A stretch of DNA of 46,816 nucleotides from CAVSIS01 sp963814875. Lineage in GTDB: Bacteria > Acidobacteriota > Thermoanaerobaculia > Thermoanaerobaculales > Sulfomarinibacteraceae. A program made the position numbers and the translations under genes. Positions 1 to 8,725 of the stretch are shown in pieces. The stretch covers positions 1-46,816 of the forward strand of contig CAWFFJ010000009.1 in NCBI GenBank assembly GCA_963814875.1, in the 5' to 3' direction. Under the pieces are notes generated by a model that made no database searches, was not told the DNA's origin, and saw only the letters and a list, made by a program, of their open reading frames with translations. How positions within the stretch are numbered: position 1 is the stretch's first letter; every line of letters starts with the position of its first letter.

Positions 1-302
1 GACCGTGCTCCAGGGCCGCGGGGCCCGAGATCCAGGTGCAGATCGGTGGCTTGGACGCGATGTCCCCGTAGGGGTCGCGCTGCACCAGCCAGTGGTGGTT
101 GACGACCGCGTCGAGTACGTAGGTCGCCGGCCGCTCCTGGTCGCGGTGCATGAGGTCGTTCGGCCCCGTCAGCCGTACGGCCCACAGTGCGGCGACGGTC
201 AGCACGACTGTGGCCACGGCCACCGCCGCTCGGGCGCACTCGGTACGCCAGCCAGTCACGGCCGACTGATGGGGCGACTTGGTCATGTCCGCATTCGAGC
301 AT
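1..302 (-). CDS. GT39/ArnT-like glycosyltransferase, N-terminal part
   Basis: Only the first 100 codons lie in the window; the gene runs off the left edge. The translation begins MLECGHDQVAPSV and has one membrane segment at about residues 25-42. It then reads QERPATYVLD and GDIASKPPICTW, the first periplasmic loop typical of PMT/ArnT-family transferases, which move a sugar from a polyprenyl-phosphate donor at the membrane. The ATG at 302 is the first methionine after an in-frame stop at 342-344; a TTG at 326 is also possible. The gene lies 75 bp downstream of the FG-GAP gene on the same strand, so the two may be cotranscribed. Family assignment rests on this short segment. Confidence 0.6.
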   Translation of the reverse strand, partial: MLECGHDQVAPSVGRDWLAYRVRPSGGGRGHSRADRRRTVGRTADGAERPHAPRPGAAGDLRTRRGRQPPLAGAARPLRGHRVQATDLHLDLGPRGPGAR

Positions 303-377
303 CGGAGCGCAGGCGCGCGCCGTCAAGCCGGACCGGGGCGCTCACGGACGGGTCCGCCTGGGGGCCGAAGATCCTCG

Positions 378-2645
378 TCAGGGCGTCGTCGTCCCCACCC
401 GCGGACCGCTGCGCCGCGGCGGGGGTTGATTCGGGTTCGCCGCGAGCAGGGCGTGCGGCGCGCAGTAGAAGAGGAAGTTTTCGTCCAGCGGAGAGACGGC
501 GAGGCCGCCGGAGAACTCGCCAGCAGGCGTCGTGGTCGCCCACAACGCAGGCCCCATGAATGAGCAGTAGACCGCGACCGAATCGGCCGTCGCGACCGCG
601 AACCGTCCGTTGGGGAGCTCGAGAGTTCCCTTAACCTCGCTCGTGCCGAACGACCGGCTCTCCACTCCGGAGTAGCCGTCGAGCTGCTTCTCGAACCGGG
701 TGACCGCGCCCGAGGCGTCGCCGGCGAGGAAGCTCCTCGGCGCCCGGTGACCGGGCTCCAGGGACGTAAAGCTGCCGAACAGGACCTGGAGCGCCTCCCT
801 GGTGACGCCGTCGAAGACGTAGATCGCTCCGGAGTCCACCATGGCGACGAGGTCGGGATGTCCGTCGCCGTACGCTAGGACCGCGACACCGGTGACGGCG
901 GACCAGTATTCGCCGAGCTGGAACGAGTGCCAGTCCTCCTCGCCGGTGGCGAGGTCGTAGACGTACAGGAACACGCCGTCCGCGCCGGTGTGCTCCCGAC
1001 CGCCCCCCGCAACAACCTCCAACGTGCCGTCGAGATCGACGTCCGCGATCTCGACCGAGTAGAAGGGTGCGCCGTCCGGCTGGGTCGCGTTGGTCCAGGC
1101 GCGACTCAAGCCGTTGTCCCTGCCGTCGAAATCGTAGATTTCAACCAGCCCGTCGTACGGGTCATCTGTGGCAACGACGATTTCGAGGGCAGGATCGTCA
1201 TCGACATTGCGCAGGATCAGATCGTGAATGCCTGTCCACGCGTCATTCTCGGCGACAGGGGGCGACGTGGCGCGCAGGCGGAGGGTCGTGGGGTCGAACA
1301 CGAGGATCCGGCCCGAGCAGTAGCCCGACTCCGACTCGAAGGTGGCGACGACAAGCTCGGGCGCGCCGTCACCGTCGACGTCTCCGAACGACGGGCCGAT
1401 AAAAGGCGGGTCGAGTTCGACGTGCTGCCACTCGATGGTGCGGCTCGCGATGTCGGCCACGAAGAGCCGGTCCGGCCCGGAGGACGTCGCCCCCGCACCC
1501 CATAGGACCTCGAGCTGTCCGTCGCTGTCAGGGTCACCGACAGCGACCTGAGTCACGCCGTGATCCGGGTTGCGGATCTCCCACTTTCGGGTCTGGGTCA
1601 CGGTGTCGAAGGCGAGGATGCTGCCCCACTGCCCCTCACCGACCACGAGCTCCGGCCTCGAATCCGCGTCGACGTCTCCGACCCAGATCGCATCGATGTC
1701 GTCCATCGGTATCGACCACTTGGGAAGCTGCCGGTCGACGTCGAAGCTCCAGACGAAGTACCAGCGCTCTGCCGCAATCAGCTCCTCGAGGCCGTCGCCG
1801 TCGATGTCGGCTGACTCGACCTGCACGCCGAAGCCGTCCGCCCAGGTCCACTGCACGGCATGGCTGTCGGCATCGATCACGGCCCCTGTGGTCACCGCGA
1901 TCTCCAGCGACGGGTCGCCGTCCATCTGGCCGATCACGAGGTCGTCGCCGCCGGCTCCCGGCAGCGTCCATTGCAGCTTCCCGTCGCCGCGAAGCACGAA
2001 GAGGTCGGCCGGGTTTGTGATCAGTAGCTCTGCGTGTCCGTCGCCGTCGAGATCGCGAAGCCGCATGCCCTTGAGGTTGTCGACGCCGGTGGCGAAGAAC
2101 CCGAGCCGTGCCTTCGTGCGAAGGTCGTAGAGGTGAACGACACCGTCAGCCAGAGCGACCACGACCTCATCCCTGTCGTCGCCGAAGACGTCGCCGACTG
2201 CGATCCGTTGGATCGGCTCCGCGAAAACCTCACTGGCGAAGACCGGGTGGTAGCCCGATTCTTCCTCATTCGGTTCGAGCACGTACCAGTAGCCCATCCG
2301 TACCAGCTCTGCGCCGACGATGATCTCCTTCCGCCCGTCCGCAGATGCGAGCACGAGCCCCGGCCTTCCGATCGCATGTCCAGTCGCCGGAAAGCTCCAG
2401 ACCACCTTGTCCCAGCCCGATGAGGCCCGCACGATCCCTGCAGCCGACACGGCATCGACCGCCGACGCCTGGAGGCAGGCCTCGAGGTGCTCGCGGCTGT
2501 AGCTCACGGGGGCGCCGTCGAGGTCGAAGACCGGATCGCCGCAGATGTTGGTCGGGATCGGGCGTTGGGCCTGCGCGGGGCTCGCGAGCGCCGCGACGAG
2601 CCCGACCGCGAGCAGAAGAGTGGTCACGCAGCGTGCAGCAGTCAT
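378..2645 (-). CDS. Secreted FG-GAP/VCBS-repeat protein
   Basis: This 755-residue protein starts with a clear Sec signal peptide (hydrophobic core LLLAVGLVAALA, likely cleaved after AQA near residue 26), so it is exported. Most of the mature protein is FG-GAP/VCBS-like repeats, each with an acidic calcium-type loop followed by a hydrophobic strand: DLDGDGHAEL, DIDGDGLEEL, DVDADSRPEL, DVDGDGAPEL and DVDLDGTLEV. Such repeats fold as a beta-propeller, found in surface and adhesin-like proteins. No enzyme motif is visible. No terminal sorting domain is obvious; the C-terminus is proline- and arginine-rich. The substrate or partner is unknown. It lies just upstream of the GT39-type gene on the same strand. 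Confidence 0.85.
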   Translation of the reverse strand: MTAARCVTTLLLAVGLVAALASPAQAQRPIPTNICGDPVFDLDGAPVSYSREHLEACLQASAVDAVSAAGIVRASSGWDKVVWSFPATGHAIGRPGLVLASADGRKEIIVGAELVRMGYWYVLEPNEEESGYHPVFASEVFAEPIQRIAVGDVFGDDRDEVVVALADGVVHLYDLRTKARLGFFATGVDNLKGMRLRDLDGDGHAELLITNPADLFVLRGDGKLQWTLPGAGGDDLVIGQMDGDPSLEIAVTTGAVIDADSHAVQWTWADGFGVQVESADIDGDGLEELIAAERWYFVWSFDVDRQLPKWSIPMDDIDAIWVGDVDADSRPELVVGEGQWGSILAFDTVTQTRKWEIRNPDHGVTQVAVGDPDSDGQLEVLWGAGATSSGPDRLFVADIASRTIEWQHVELDPPFIGPSFGDVDGDGAPELVVATFESESGYCSGRILVFDPTTLRLRATSPPVAENDAWTGIHDLILRNVDDDPALEIVVATDDPYDGLVEIYDFDGRDNGLSRAWTNATQPDGAPFYSVEIADVDLDGTLEVVAGGGREHTGADGVFLYVYDLATGEEDWHSFQLGEYWSAVTGVAVLAYGDGHPDLVAMVDSGAIYVFDGVTREALQVLFGSFTSLEPGHRAPRSFLAGDASGAVTRFEKQLDGYSGVESRSFGTSEVKGTLELPNGRFAVATADSVAVYCSFMGPALWATTTPAGEFSGGLAVSPLDENFLFYCAPHALLAANPNQPPPRRSGPRVGTTTP

Positions 2646-2714
2646 GGGCAGTGTTCCCGTCGATTGAAATCTTCGGACAACTCGAGACTATCACGGCTGG
2701 AAAGTCACCTCAAT

Positions 2715-2759
2715 CCAGACCAGCGGTCGGCCGCAAGGCGCGCCCGGCCGCTGGTCTGG
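2715..2759 (-). terminator. Hairpin downstream of the GST gene
   Basis: An inverted repeat with a 12-bp perfect stem (CCAGACCAGCGG at 2715-2726 against CCGCTGGTCTGG at 2748-2759) and partial inner pairing. It lies about 150 bp beyond the GST stop and 70 bp upstream of the FG-GAP start. There is no T-run on either side, so it would be a structured but non-canonical terminator. The rest of 2646-2910 holds nothing else I can support. Confidence 0.4.
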
Positions 2760-2910
2760 GTAGTCGAAGCCCCCGCCCTGGGTCTGCACTCGCCTGAGTT
2801 GCGCGCGGAATGACCCGGCTCTCTGTCCGCAAGATCGGCGCAGTCGATCGAGGCAGCGCGCACCGCAAAGCCCCCGACCGCGGTCGCACAGCTCAAAGAC
2901 GGTCGACGGG

Positions 2911-3522
2911 CTATGCGGTACGCGCTGCGAGCCGCGGCATCGGCACGAACCCGTCGAGGGCCTCGACCCGGGTGAGCCAGGCGCGGACGTGGGCGAAGGG
3001 GGCGAGATCGATCTGGCCCTCGTCGGCGACCGAGGTGTAGCTGTAGCAGGCGACGTCGGCCAGGGTGGGACCGTTCCCGACCAGCCAGCTGTGGGACGCG
3101 AGGTGCTCGTTCATCACCTTGAGCACGATGTCCGCCTGGCGGTGAGCCTCGGCGAGGTCGCCGGGTCGGTTCCACGCGACGATGACCCGGGCGCGCGCGA
3201 GCCCGAGGTAGATCGGGCCGGCCGCCGTGGCGAGCCACTCGTAGACGTGCGCCCGTCCGATCGGGTCCGCGGGAAGGAAGGCGCGCTTGGTGTCGTAGCG
3301 CTCGGCGAGGTAGAGGATGATCGCGTTGGAGTCGCGCACCACGACCTCGCCGTCCTCGAGCACCGGCACCTGGCCGAAGGGGTTGAGCTTCAGGTAGGCG
3401 GGCAACTTGTGGGCCATCGCCTTCATGTCCACCGGGTCGAGCTCGAGCTCGAGGCCGAGCAGACCGCACATCAGTCGGACCCGGTGGCAGTGTCCGGAGT
3501 AGGTCGAGTCGTGGAGCTTCAT
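2911..3522 (-). CDS. Glutathione S-transferase family protein
   Basis: A 203-residue soluble protein of normal GST length. The N-terminal thioredoxin-like domain (about 1-80) shows YSGHCHRVRL near residue 8, the cis-proline in GQVPVL (50-55) and DSNAI (64-68), which contacts the glutathione glutamyl group. The C-terminal helical domain contains PTLADVACYSY. It should conjugate or reduce electrophiles with glutathione in the cytoplasm; the substrate cannot be inferred. The reading frame extends upstream to 3906, but the ATG at 3522 has a GGGAGG ribosome site 5 nt ahead and matches the family start. A glutathione reductase is encoded at 25.2 kb. Confidence 0.9.
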   Translation of the reverse strand: MKLHDSTYSGHCHRVRLMCGLLGLELELDPVDMKAMAHKLPAYLKLNPFGQVPVLEDGEVVVRDSNAIILYLAERYDTKRAFLPADPIGRAHVYEWLATAAGPIYLGLARARVIVAWNRPGDLAEAHRQADIVLKVMNEHLASHSWLVGNGPTLADVACYSYTSVADEGQIDLAPFAHVRAWLTRVEALDGFVPMPRLAARTA

Positions 3523-3675
3523 CGCGCCTCCCTGGCGAGCATCGCCGAATCCTGCGCTACACAACAGGCAGAACGCAGCCGGGATTTCCCGAGGACGCCT
3601 TCCGAGCCCCGCACCGAAACGACAGACTGCCGTCAGCAATCGCTCGGGACGGCGGAGGCGCCTGCGAGCACGCAC

Positions 3676-4020
3676 GGTGGTGAAATCGGCCTGATCGTGC
3701 TGGTTGTCGCCTCGGTGCTGACAACTTCGGCCGACGAGTGCCTCAAGCTGCTGGTGCCGACGATCAACCCGCGGCTGTGGGACTCGACCTTCGCGGGGTG
3801 GGATCATGCTCTCTGCCTGGGGGTCGATCCAAACGTCTTCCTGGTCACCATCGCCGGGGGCCTGGCATGGCTCACGGCGGTCGGGGCGGTCGCGTCTGGT
3901 TGGCACGACCTCGTCGACGTCATCGCGGGGGCGCTTCTCGGCGTTGTGGCGTGGAAAGTGGCGGACTGGGTCGCGACCGCGGCGGCCGCAACGCGCCCGA
4001 GCATCGACTCGAGTGAGTGA
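3676..4020 (+). pseudogene. Decayed PAP2-like membrane protein
   Basis: The frame ending at 4020 reads a hydrophobic segment (LIVLVVASVL), then STFAGWDHALCLGV, like the first loop of PAP2-superfamily proteins. It passes almost directly into LAWLTAVGAVASGWHDLVDV and IAGALLGVVAWK, like the last PAP2 helices with their H-x3-D motif. The middle region that should hold the KxxxxxxRP and PSGH catalytic motifs is absent, and the SR of the third motif is TA. No ATG, and no GTG with a ribosome site, precedes it in frame. I read it as a PAP2 gene with an internal deletion and no start. It could instead be an unrelated two-helix membrane protein. Confidence 0.35.
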
Positions 4021-4059
4021 CCTCTCGCACTCTCAGGCTGCAGCAGGTAGAGTCGTTCC

Positions 4060-4269
4060 ATGAAGCCGGAGGACGTTTCCCCTCGGTGCCCAGTGTGCGG
4101 CGGGCGGGCCCTGCTGCGGGGACGTTGAAGCGGGCTCCTCATCGTGTGCACGGCGTGCACCGCGGAACGACCGGCGAGCCAGCACCCCGAGGTGATCGAG
4201 GCCTACCAGCGCGCGCTGCTGCAAGCCGCCGGCTGGCTGAAGGAAGACGAGAACCCCCCGCAGCCGTGA
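4060..4269 (+). pseudogene. Small zinc-ribbon protein with in-frame TGA
   Basis: From ATG 4060 the frame reads MKPEDVSPRCPVCGGRALL, meets TGA at 4126-4128, then continues in the same frame as SGLLIVCTACTAE and a helical tail ending KEDENPPQP before TGA at 4267. The two CxxC pairs on either side of the internal stop form one plausible zinc ribbon, so this looks like a single 69-codon gene. A nonsense mutation is the simplest reading. A perfect 6-bp hairpin (GTGCAC, loop GGC, GTGCAC) begins 18 nt after the TGA, so readthrough or recoding is not excluded. The downstream half could also restart at GTG 4144. Confidence 0.45.
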
Positions 4270-4345
4270 GCAGCCTGCCGCAGGATCCTCTCCAGGTTCA
4301 GGCACGCCGTCCATTGACGAGCCCCGCCCAGTTCCCATATTCCCG

Positions 4346-4391
4346 AGGATTCGCGCAGCGAATCCTACAGGAATACCCGAAGGGGATTCCT
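4346..4391. terminator. Two tandem hairpins between convergent genes
   Basis: Immediately beyond the icmF stop lie two hairpins. AGGATTCGC/GCGAATCCT at 4346-4366 has a 9-bp perfect stem and 3-nt loop. AGGAAT/ATTCCT at 4369-4391 has an inner CCC/GGG pairing and a GAA loop. They separate icmF from the convergent zinc-ribbon gene and could end transcripts from both directions. No long T-run follows either one. Confidence 0.5.
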
Positions 4392-4393
4392 CT

Positions 4394-7300
4394 CTACATG
4401 CTCCTGCGATAGCGGCCGCCGACCTCGTAGAGCGCGTTCGAGATCTGCCCGAGAGAGCAGGAACGCACGGTGGTGAGCAGCTCTTCGAAGAGGTTGCCGC
4501 CGGAACGGGCGGTGTTTTGGAGTCGCGCAAGTGCCTCGGCCGAGAGGTCCGCATGGCGCTGCTGGAAGTCCCGCAGGTGCGCCAGGCGGGCGTCTTTCTC
4601 GTCCTTTGACGCCCGGGTGAGGGGGGTGTCGTCGGCTGCAGTCTCGCCCTCGCGCAGGAAGGTGTTGACGCCTACGATCGGGTACTCGCCGGTGTGCTTG
4701 AGCCGCTCGTAGTGGAGCGACTCCTCCTGGATCTTGCCGCGCTGGTACATGGTCTCCATGGCGCCGAGCACGTCGCCGCGTTCGGAGAGGCGCTCGAACT
4801 CCTCGAGCACCGCCTCCTCGACCCTGTCGGTGAGCCACTCGACGATGTGCGAGCCCTGGAGTGGGTTCTCGTTCTTGAGCAGCCCGAACTCGAGTGCGTT
4901 GATGAGCTGGATCGCCACCGCACGCCGCACCGACTCCTCGGTCGGGGTCGTGATCGCCTCGTCGTAGGCGTTGGTGTGCAGGCTGTTGCAGTTGTCGGCC
5001 ATCGCCAGCAGCGCCTGAAGGGTGGTGCGGATGTCGTTGAAATCGATCTCCATCGCGTGCAACGAACGGCCCGAGGTCTGGATGTGGTACTTGAGCTTCT
5101 GCGAGCGCTCATTGCCCTGGTAGAGGTTGCGGATCGCGATCGCCCAGATCCGCCGTGCGACCCGGCCGATCACCGTGTACTCGGGGTCCATGCCATTGGA
5201 GAAGAAGAAGCTCAGGTTGTGGGCGAACTCGTCAATGTGCATCCCGCGCGCGAGGTAGGTCTCGACATAGGTGAAGCCGTTGGAGAGGGTGAAGGCGAGC
5301 TGAGAGATCGGGTTCGCACCGGCCTCGGCGATGTGGTAGCCCGAGATCGACACCGAGTAGAAGTTGCGCACTGTCCAGTTCGTGAAGAGCTGCTGGATGT
5401 CGCCCATCATGCGCAGGGCGAACTCAGTGGAGAAGATGCAGGTGTTCTGGGCCTGGTCCTCCTTGAGGATGTCCGCCTGCACGGTTCCGCGCACCACGCC
5501 CATGGTGCGCTTGAGGATCTCCTCCCACTCGCCTTCGGCGAGCAACGGGGCGAGGGCGTCCCAATCCCGGCCGTCGACCACCGGAGTGAAGGCTGCTTCG
5601 GGAGGGGCGGCAATACGCCCCGACTCGATCAGCCGTTTGCGGGCCTGCTGGCGGGCGGCGGCGGTGAAGAACATCGCGAGGATCATCGGCGCCGGCCCGT
5701 TGATGGTCATCGACACCGAGGTCGCCGGGTCGCTGAGGTCGAACCCGGCGTAGAGACGCTCCATGTCCTCGACGGTGCAGATCGAGACCCCTGCTTCGCC
5801 GACCTTGCCGTAGATGTCGGGTCGCGTGTCAGGGTCCTCGCCGTACAGGGTGACGGAGTCGAAGGCCGTCGACAGGCGGATCGCAGGTTGACCTTCGGCA
5901 AGGTAGTGGAAGCGCCGGTTGGTGCGCTCCGGACCGCCTTCGCCGGCGAACATCCGGGTCGGAAGCTCCTGGGTGCGCTTGAGCGGAAACACGCCGGCGG
6001 TGTAGGGGAACGCGCCGGGCACATTCTCGAGGAACAGATAGCGCAGGATTCCGGGCCAGGTGATGAAGCGCGGGAGCTGCACCTTCGGCACCTTGGTACC
6101 GGACAGCGAGGTCGAGGTCAGCGGGACCCGGATCTCCTTGCCGCGCACCGTGTAGCTGAACTCGTCGCGGGCAAAATCGGCGCGGATCTTCGGCCACGCG
6201 GCGAGCAGCTCGCGGGAGTCGTAGTCGAGCCCGTGGGCACGGCGGCGGATCTCGGCGTCGAGATCGGCGAGGTGGGGCTCGGGGGTGGCCTCGGCGGCGG
6301 TGATCTCCTCAAACAGGGTCCAGAGGCTGGCCTGTCCGCCCTCGCCTTCCCGCGCCGAGAGGATGGCGCGCGCCCCGACGAGCTGGTAAAGCCGGTCGGC
6401 GACGGCGATCTGCTCGTCGGCCCACGCCTTGTACGAGCGCACGGTCTTGGAGATCTCCCGCAGGTAGCCGGAGCGCTCGCCGGGGATCACGGGGTGGCGC
6501 TGTGGCGGGCCGATGGGCTGTGCCCGGGTCCCCTCGAGGGTCCACGTCCCTCCGTGGTCGGCGGCGAAGCGGCGAACGATCGCCTGGTAGAGCGCATTGA
6601 CGCCGTGGTCGTGGAACTGGTGGGCACAGGTCGGGTAGACCGGGAGCTCCTCGTCTGCCGGACCCTCGAACAGACCGTGGCAGCGTCGGTACTGCTTGCG
6701 TACGTCGCGCAAGGCGTCGAGCGCTCCCGGGCGGTCGAACTTGTTGATCGCCACAAAGTCGGCGTAGTCGAGCATGTCGATCTTCTCGAGCTGCATGGCG
6801 GCGCCGTACTCGGGCGTCATCACGTAGAGCGAGAGGTCGGCGATGTCGACGATCTCGGAGTCCGCCTGGCCGATGCCGGAGGACTCCACCAGGATGAGGT
6901 CGAAGCCGGCCCCCTGACAGATGCCGATCGCCTCCTGAATGTGGGCGGAGAGCGCCCGGTGTGCCTGCCGGGTGGCGAGCGAGCGCATGAACACTTGCTC
7001 GGAGCCGAGGGCGTTGAGCCGGATCCGGTCGCCGAGCAGGGCGCCGCCGGTCTTGCGCTTGGTGGGGTCGATCGAGAGGATCGCGATCGTCATCTCGGGA
7101 AAGTCGGCCAGAAAGCGCAGTACGAGCTCGTCGGTGAGCGAGGACTTGCCGGCGCCGCCGGTGCCGGTGGAGCCCAGAACCGGAGCGGGGGTTGTGCGTT
7201 CGGGGATCGTCACCGGCTGGCCGGCTTCGACGCGGGAGATAACGCGCGCCACGTCGAGCCAGCGCTCGGCGCCTGGGCCGAGCTGGTCGCCGCCGGGAAG

Positions 7301-7747
7301 CGCTGCGGGGTCGAAGTCCGCTGCCTCGATCATCGCGTCGATCATGCCGTCGAGGCCGAGCCTGCGGCCGTCCTCCGGCGAGAAGATCTTGGTCACACCG
7401 TAGGCCTCGAGCTGCTCGATCTCGGACGGTACGATCACGCCGCCGCCGCCGCCGAAGACCTTGACGTGGCCGGCCCCGCGCTCACGCAGGCGATCGACCA
7501 TGTAGGTGAAGAACTCCATGTGGCCGCCCTGGTACGACGACACGGCGATTCCCTGGGCGTCCTCCTGGATCGCAGCGTCGACGATCTCGGCCACGGAGCG
7601 GTTGTGGCCGAGGTGGATGACCTCGGCGCCGTGGGCCTGGAGGATCCGGCGCATGATGTTGATCGCCGCGTCATGGCCGTCGAACAGGCTCGCAGCGGTG
7701 ACGAAGCGGACCTTGTGCTTCGGGACGTAGGCGGGCTTTTCGTGCAT
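4394..7747 (-). CDS. icmF: Fused isobutyryl-CoA mutase IcmF
   Basis: At 1117 residues this matches IcmF, which joins three parts in one chain. The N-terminal B12-binding domain (about 10-145) has DGHDAA at 23-28. A MeaB-like P-loop GTPase chaperone follows, with GSTGTGGAGKSS at 192-203, ESSGIGQADSE at 288-298 and NKFD at 335-338. The C-terminal part (from about 540) is the acyl-CoA-binding TIM-barrel mutase. The enzyme interconverts isobutyryl-CoA and n-butyryl-CoA with adenosylcobalamin; the GTPase part protects and loads the cofactor. A GGGAGGG ribosome site precedes ATG 7747. The gene stands alone and faces away from the GntR/aminotransferase pair. Substrate preference among branched acyl-CoAs cannot be read by eye. 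Confidence 0.95.
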   Translation of the reverse strand: MHEKPAYVPKHKVRFVTAASLFDGHDAAINIMRRILQAHGAEVIHLGHNRSVAEIVDAAIQEDAQGIAVSSYQGGHMEFFTYMVDRLRERGAGHVKVFGGGGGVIVPSEIEQLEAYGVTKIFSPEDGRRLGLDGMIDAMIEAADFDPAALPGGDQLGPGAERWLDVARVISRVEAGQPVTIPERTTPAPVLGSTGTGGAGKSSLTDELVLRFLADFPEMTIAILSIDPTKRKTGGALLGDRIRLNALGSEQVFMRSLATRQAHRALSAHIQEAIGICQGAGFDLILVESSGIGQADSEIVDIADLSLYVMTPEYGAAMQLEKIDMLDYADFVAINKFDRPGALDALRDVRKQYRRCHGLFEGPADEELPVYPTCAHQFHDHGVNALYQAIVRRFAADHGGTWTLEGTRAQPIGPPQRHPVIPGERSGYLREISKTVRSYKAWADEQIAVADRLYQLVGARAILSAREGEGGQASLWTLFEEITAAEATPEPHLADLDAEIRRRAHGLDYDSRELLAAWPKIRADFARDEFSYTVRGKEIRVPLTSTSLSGTKVPKVQLPRFITWPGILRYLFLENVPGAFPYTAGVFPLKRTQELPTRMFAGEGGPERTNRRFHYLAEGQPAIRLSTAFDSVTLYGEDPDTRPDIYGKVGEAGVSICTVEDMERLYAGFDLSDPATSVSMTINGPAPMILAMFFTAAARQQARKRLIESGRIAAPPEAAFTPVVDGRDWDALAPLLAEGEWEEILKRTMGVVRGTVQADILKEDQAQNTCIFSTEFALRMMGDIQQLFTNWTVRNFYSVSISGYHIAEAGANPISQLAFTLSNGFTYVETYLARGMHIDEFAHNLSFFFSNGMDPEYTVIGRVARRIWAIAIRNLYQGNERSQKLKYHIQTSGRSLHAMEIDFNDIRTTLQALLAMADNCNSLHTNAYDEAITTPTEESVRRAVAIQLINALEFGLLKNENPLQGSHIVEWLTDRVEEAVLEEFERLSERGDVLGAMETMYQRGKIQEESLHYERLKHTGEYPIVGVNTFLREGETAADDTPLTRASKDEKDARLAHLRDFQQRHADLSAEALARLQNTARSGGNLFEELLTTVRSCSLGQISNALYEVGGRYRRSM

Positions 7748-7794
7748 CGTCCCTCCCGTGGCGGGTGCCGCCCGATCTTAGCAGGAACCGAGGC

Positions 7795-7886
7795 GCGAGA
7801 CGCGAGAGGCGAGAGGCGAGACGCCAGGAGGTAAGAAGGTAAGAAGGTGAGGAGGTCAGGAGGTCAGGAGGTGAGAGGGGGTATGA
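7795..7886. repeat. Simple-sequence intergenic repeats (GCGAGAC and AAGGTAAG units)
   Basis: The icmF-GntR intergenic region contains GCGAGACGCGAGAGGCGAGA-type units followed by GGAGGTAAGAAGGTAAGAAG and several GGAGGTCA units. They are degenerate, purine-biased tandem runs. The same unit types recur at 9926-10004, on the minus strand near 19.94 kb, and near 31.34 kb, always between genes. They carry no spacers, so this is not a CRISPR array. Confidence 0.7.
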
Positions 7887-7983
7887 CACGCGAGACGAAA
7901 GCGGACGCGAGGCGGGAGAAGCTCGACGGGATATGCCGTCAAGCTCGCGGTGAACGGCCGGGTCCAGGCGCGGGTTGCATCAC

Positions 7984-8002
7984 GTATACGGGTTGTATAC
8001 AA
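7984..8002 (+). promoter_or_regulatory. GntR-type operator, autoregulatory
   Basis: Two GTATAC sites lie just before the GntR gene; the second is the 10-bp perfect palindrome TTGTATACAA at 7993-8002. This matches the GTATAC-centred operators common for FCD-type GntR regulators. It overlaps the expected translation start region, so binding would repress the GntR-aminotransferase transcript. Confidence 0.6.
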
Positions 8003-8010
8003 TCCACTCC

Positions 8011-8715
8011 ATGCGAGGAATTGCCGACGTTGTCGCGATGCCTGAAGCGGTCGAACGAAGAACGGTCGCCGAAGGGGTGTACCGCGCCCTCAGGCGTGAC
8101 CTGATCACGCTGCGCCACCGACCGGGCGCGTCGCTCGCCGAGCAGGAGCTCGCCGCCGCCTACGGCTCGAGCCGGGTGCCGGTGAGAGAGGCGTGTCGGC
8201 GGCTTCAACAGGAGGGCCTGCTGACCGCAGTGCCCTACAAGGGCTACTTCGTGAACCGGATCTCGCTCAAGGAGATCAACGACTGCTTCGAGCTGCGCGA
8301 GGTGCTCGAGACGCACGCCATCCACGGCGCCGTCGAGCGCGCCAGCGAGGATGAGATCGAGCGCCTGGAGCAGCTCGCCGAGACCGAGTACACCTTCCAC
8401 GACTGGGCCTCGTACGCCGACTTCCTCGACCGTAACCGCGACTTCCACCTCGAGGTCGCGGCTCTGGGCGGCAATGAGCGCGTGGTCGCGACGCTGCACG
8501 ACCTGCTCGGCTCGATGCAGCGTTTCTTCTTCCTCGGCCTCGACCTCGACGACTTCGCAGCCGAGATGCGGCGGGAGCACCAGACCCTGGTCGACCTGCT
8601 GCGCCGGCGCAACACCAAGGGCCTGGTGTCCTGCATCCGCTCCCAGATCGCGGCCTCGCGGCGGCGGATCATGACGGCGCTTGAGGACCGGCGGCTCGAC
8701 ATCCCCCTGGAGTGA
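8011..8715 (+). CDS. GntR-family regulator, FCD type
   Basis: The N-terminal winged helix-turn-helix reads VYRALRRDLI, then SLAEQELAAAYGSSRVPVRE and ACRRLQQEGLL, the standard GntR reading head. The all-helical C-terminal part (CFELREVLETHAI, then SYADFLDRNRDFHLEV, MRREHQTLVDLL) is the FCD ligand-binding domain, with metal-site-like Asp and His residues. Ligands of this class are usually small carboxylates. ATG 8011 is chosen because it lies right after the operator; ATG 8038 (MPEAVERRTV) is a reasonable alternative, and neither has a strong ribosome site. The aminotransferase starts 10 bp downstream, so this is probably its local regulator. Confidence 0.85.
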   Translation: MRGIADVVAMPEAVERRTVAEGVYRALRRDLITLRHRPGASLAEQELAAAYGSSRVPVREACRRLQQEGLLTAVPYKGYFVNRISLKEINDCFELREVLETHAIHGAVERASEDEIERLEQLAETEYTFHDWASYADFLDRNRDFHLEVAALGGNERVVATLHDLLGSMQRFFFLGLDLDDFAAEMRREHQTLVDLLRRRNTKGLVSCIRSQIAASRRRIMTALEDRRLDIPLE

Positions 8716-8725
8716 GGTGACCCCG

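Noticed and set aside
5..559. Plus-strand frames over the left edge
   Set aside because: The minus-strand reading gives a GT39 N-terminus and the end of the FG-GAP protein; the plus frames are shadows.
7664..7681. DGHDAA in IcmF as a broken DxHxxG cobalamin motif
   Set aside because: To my knowledge this form is usual in IcmF proteins; the histidine ligand is kept.
4694..7834. A 1046-codon open frame antisense to icmF
   Set aside because: It mirrors the icmF codons in a G+C-rich gene and shows no domain; its composition is that of a shadow frame.
7795..7886. Possible CRISPR array
   Set aside because: The units are short, degenerate and contiguous, with no unique spacers and no cas genes.
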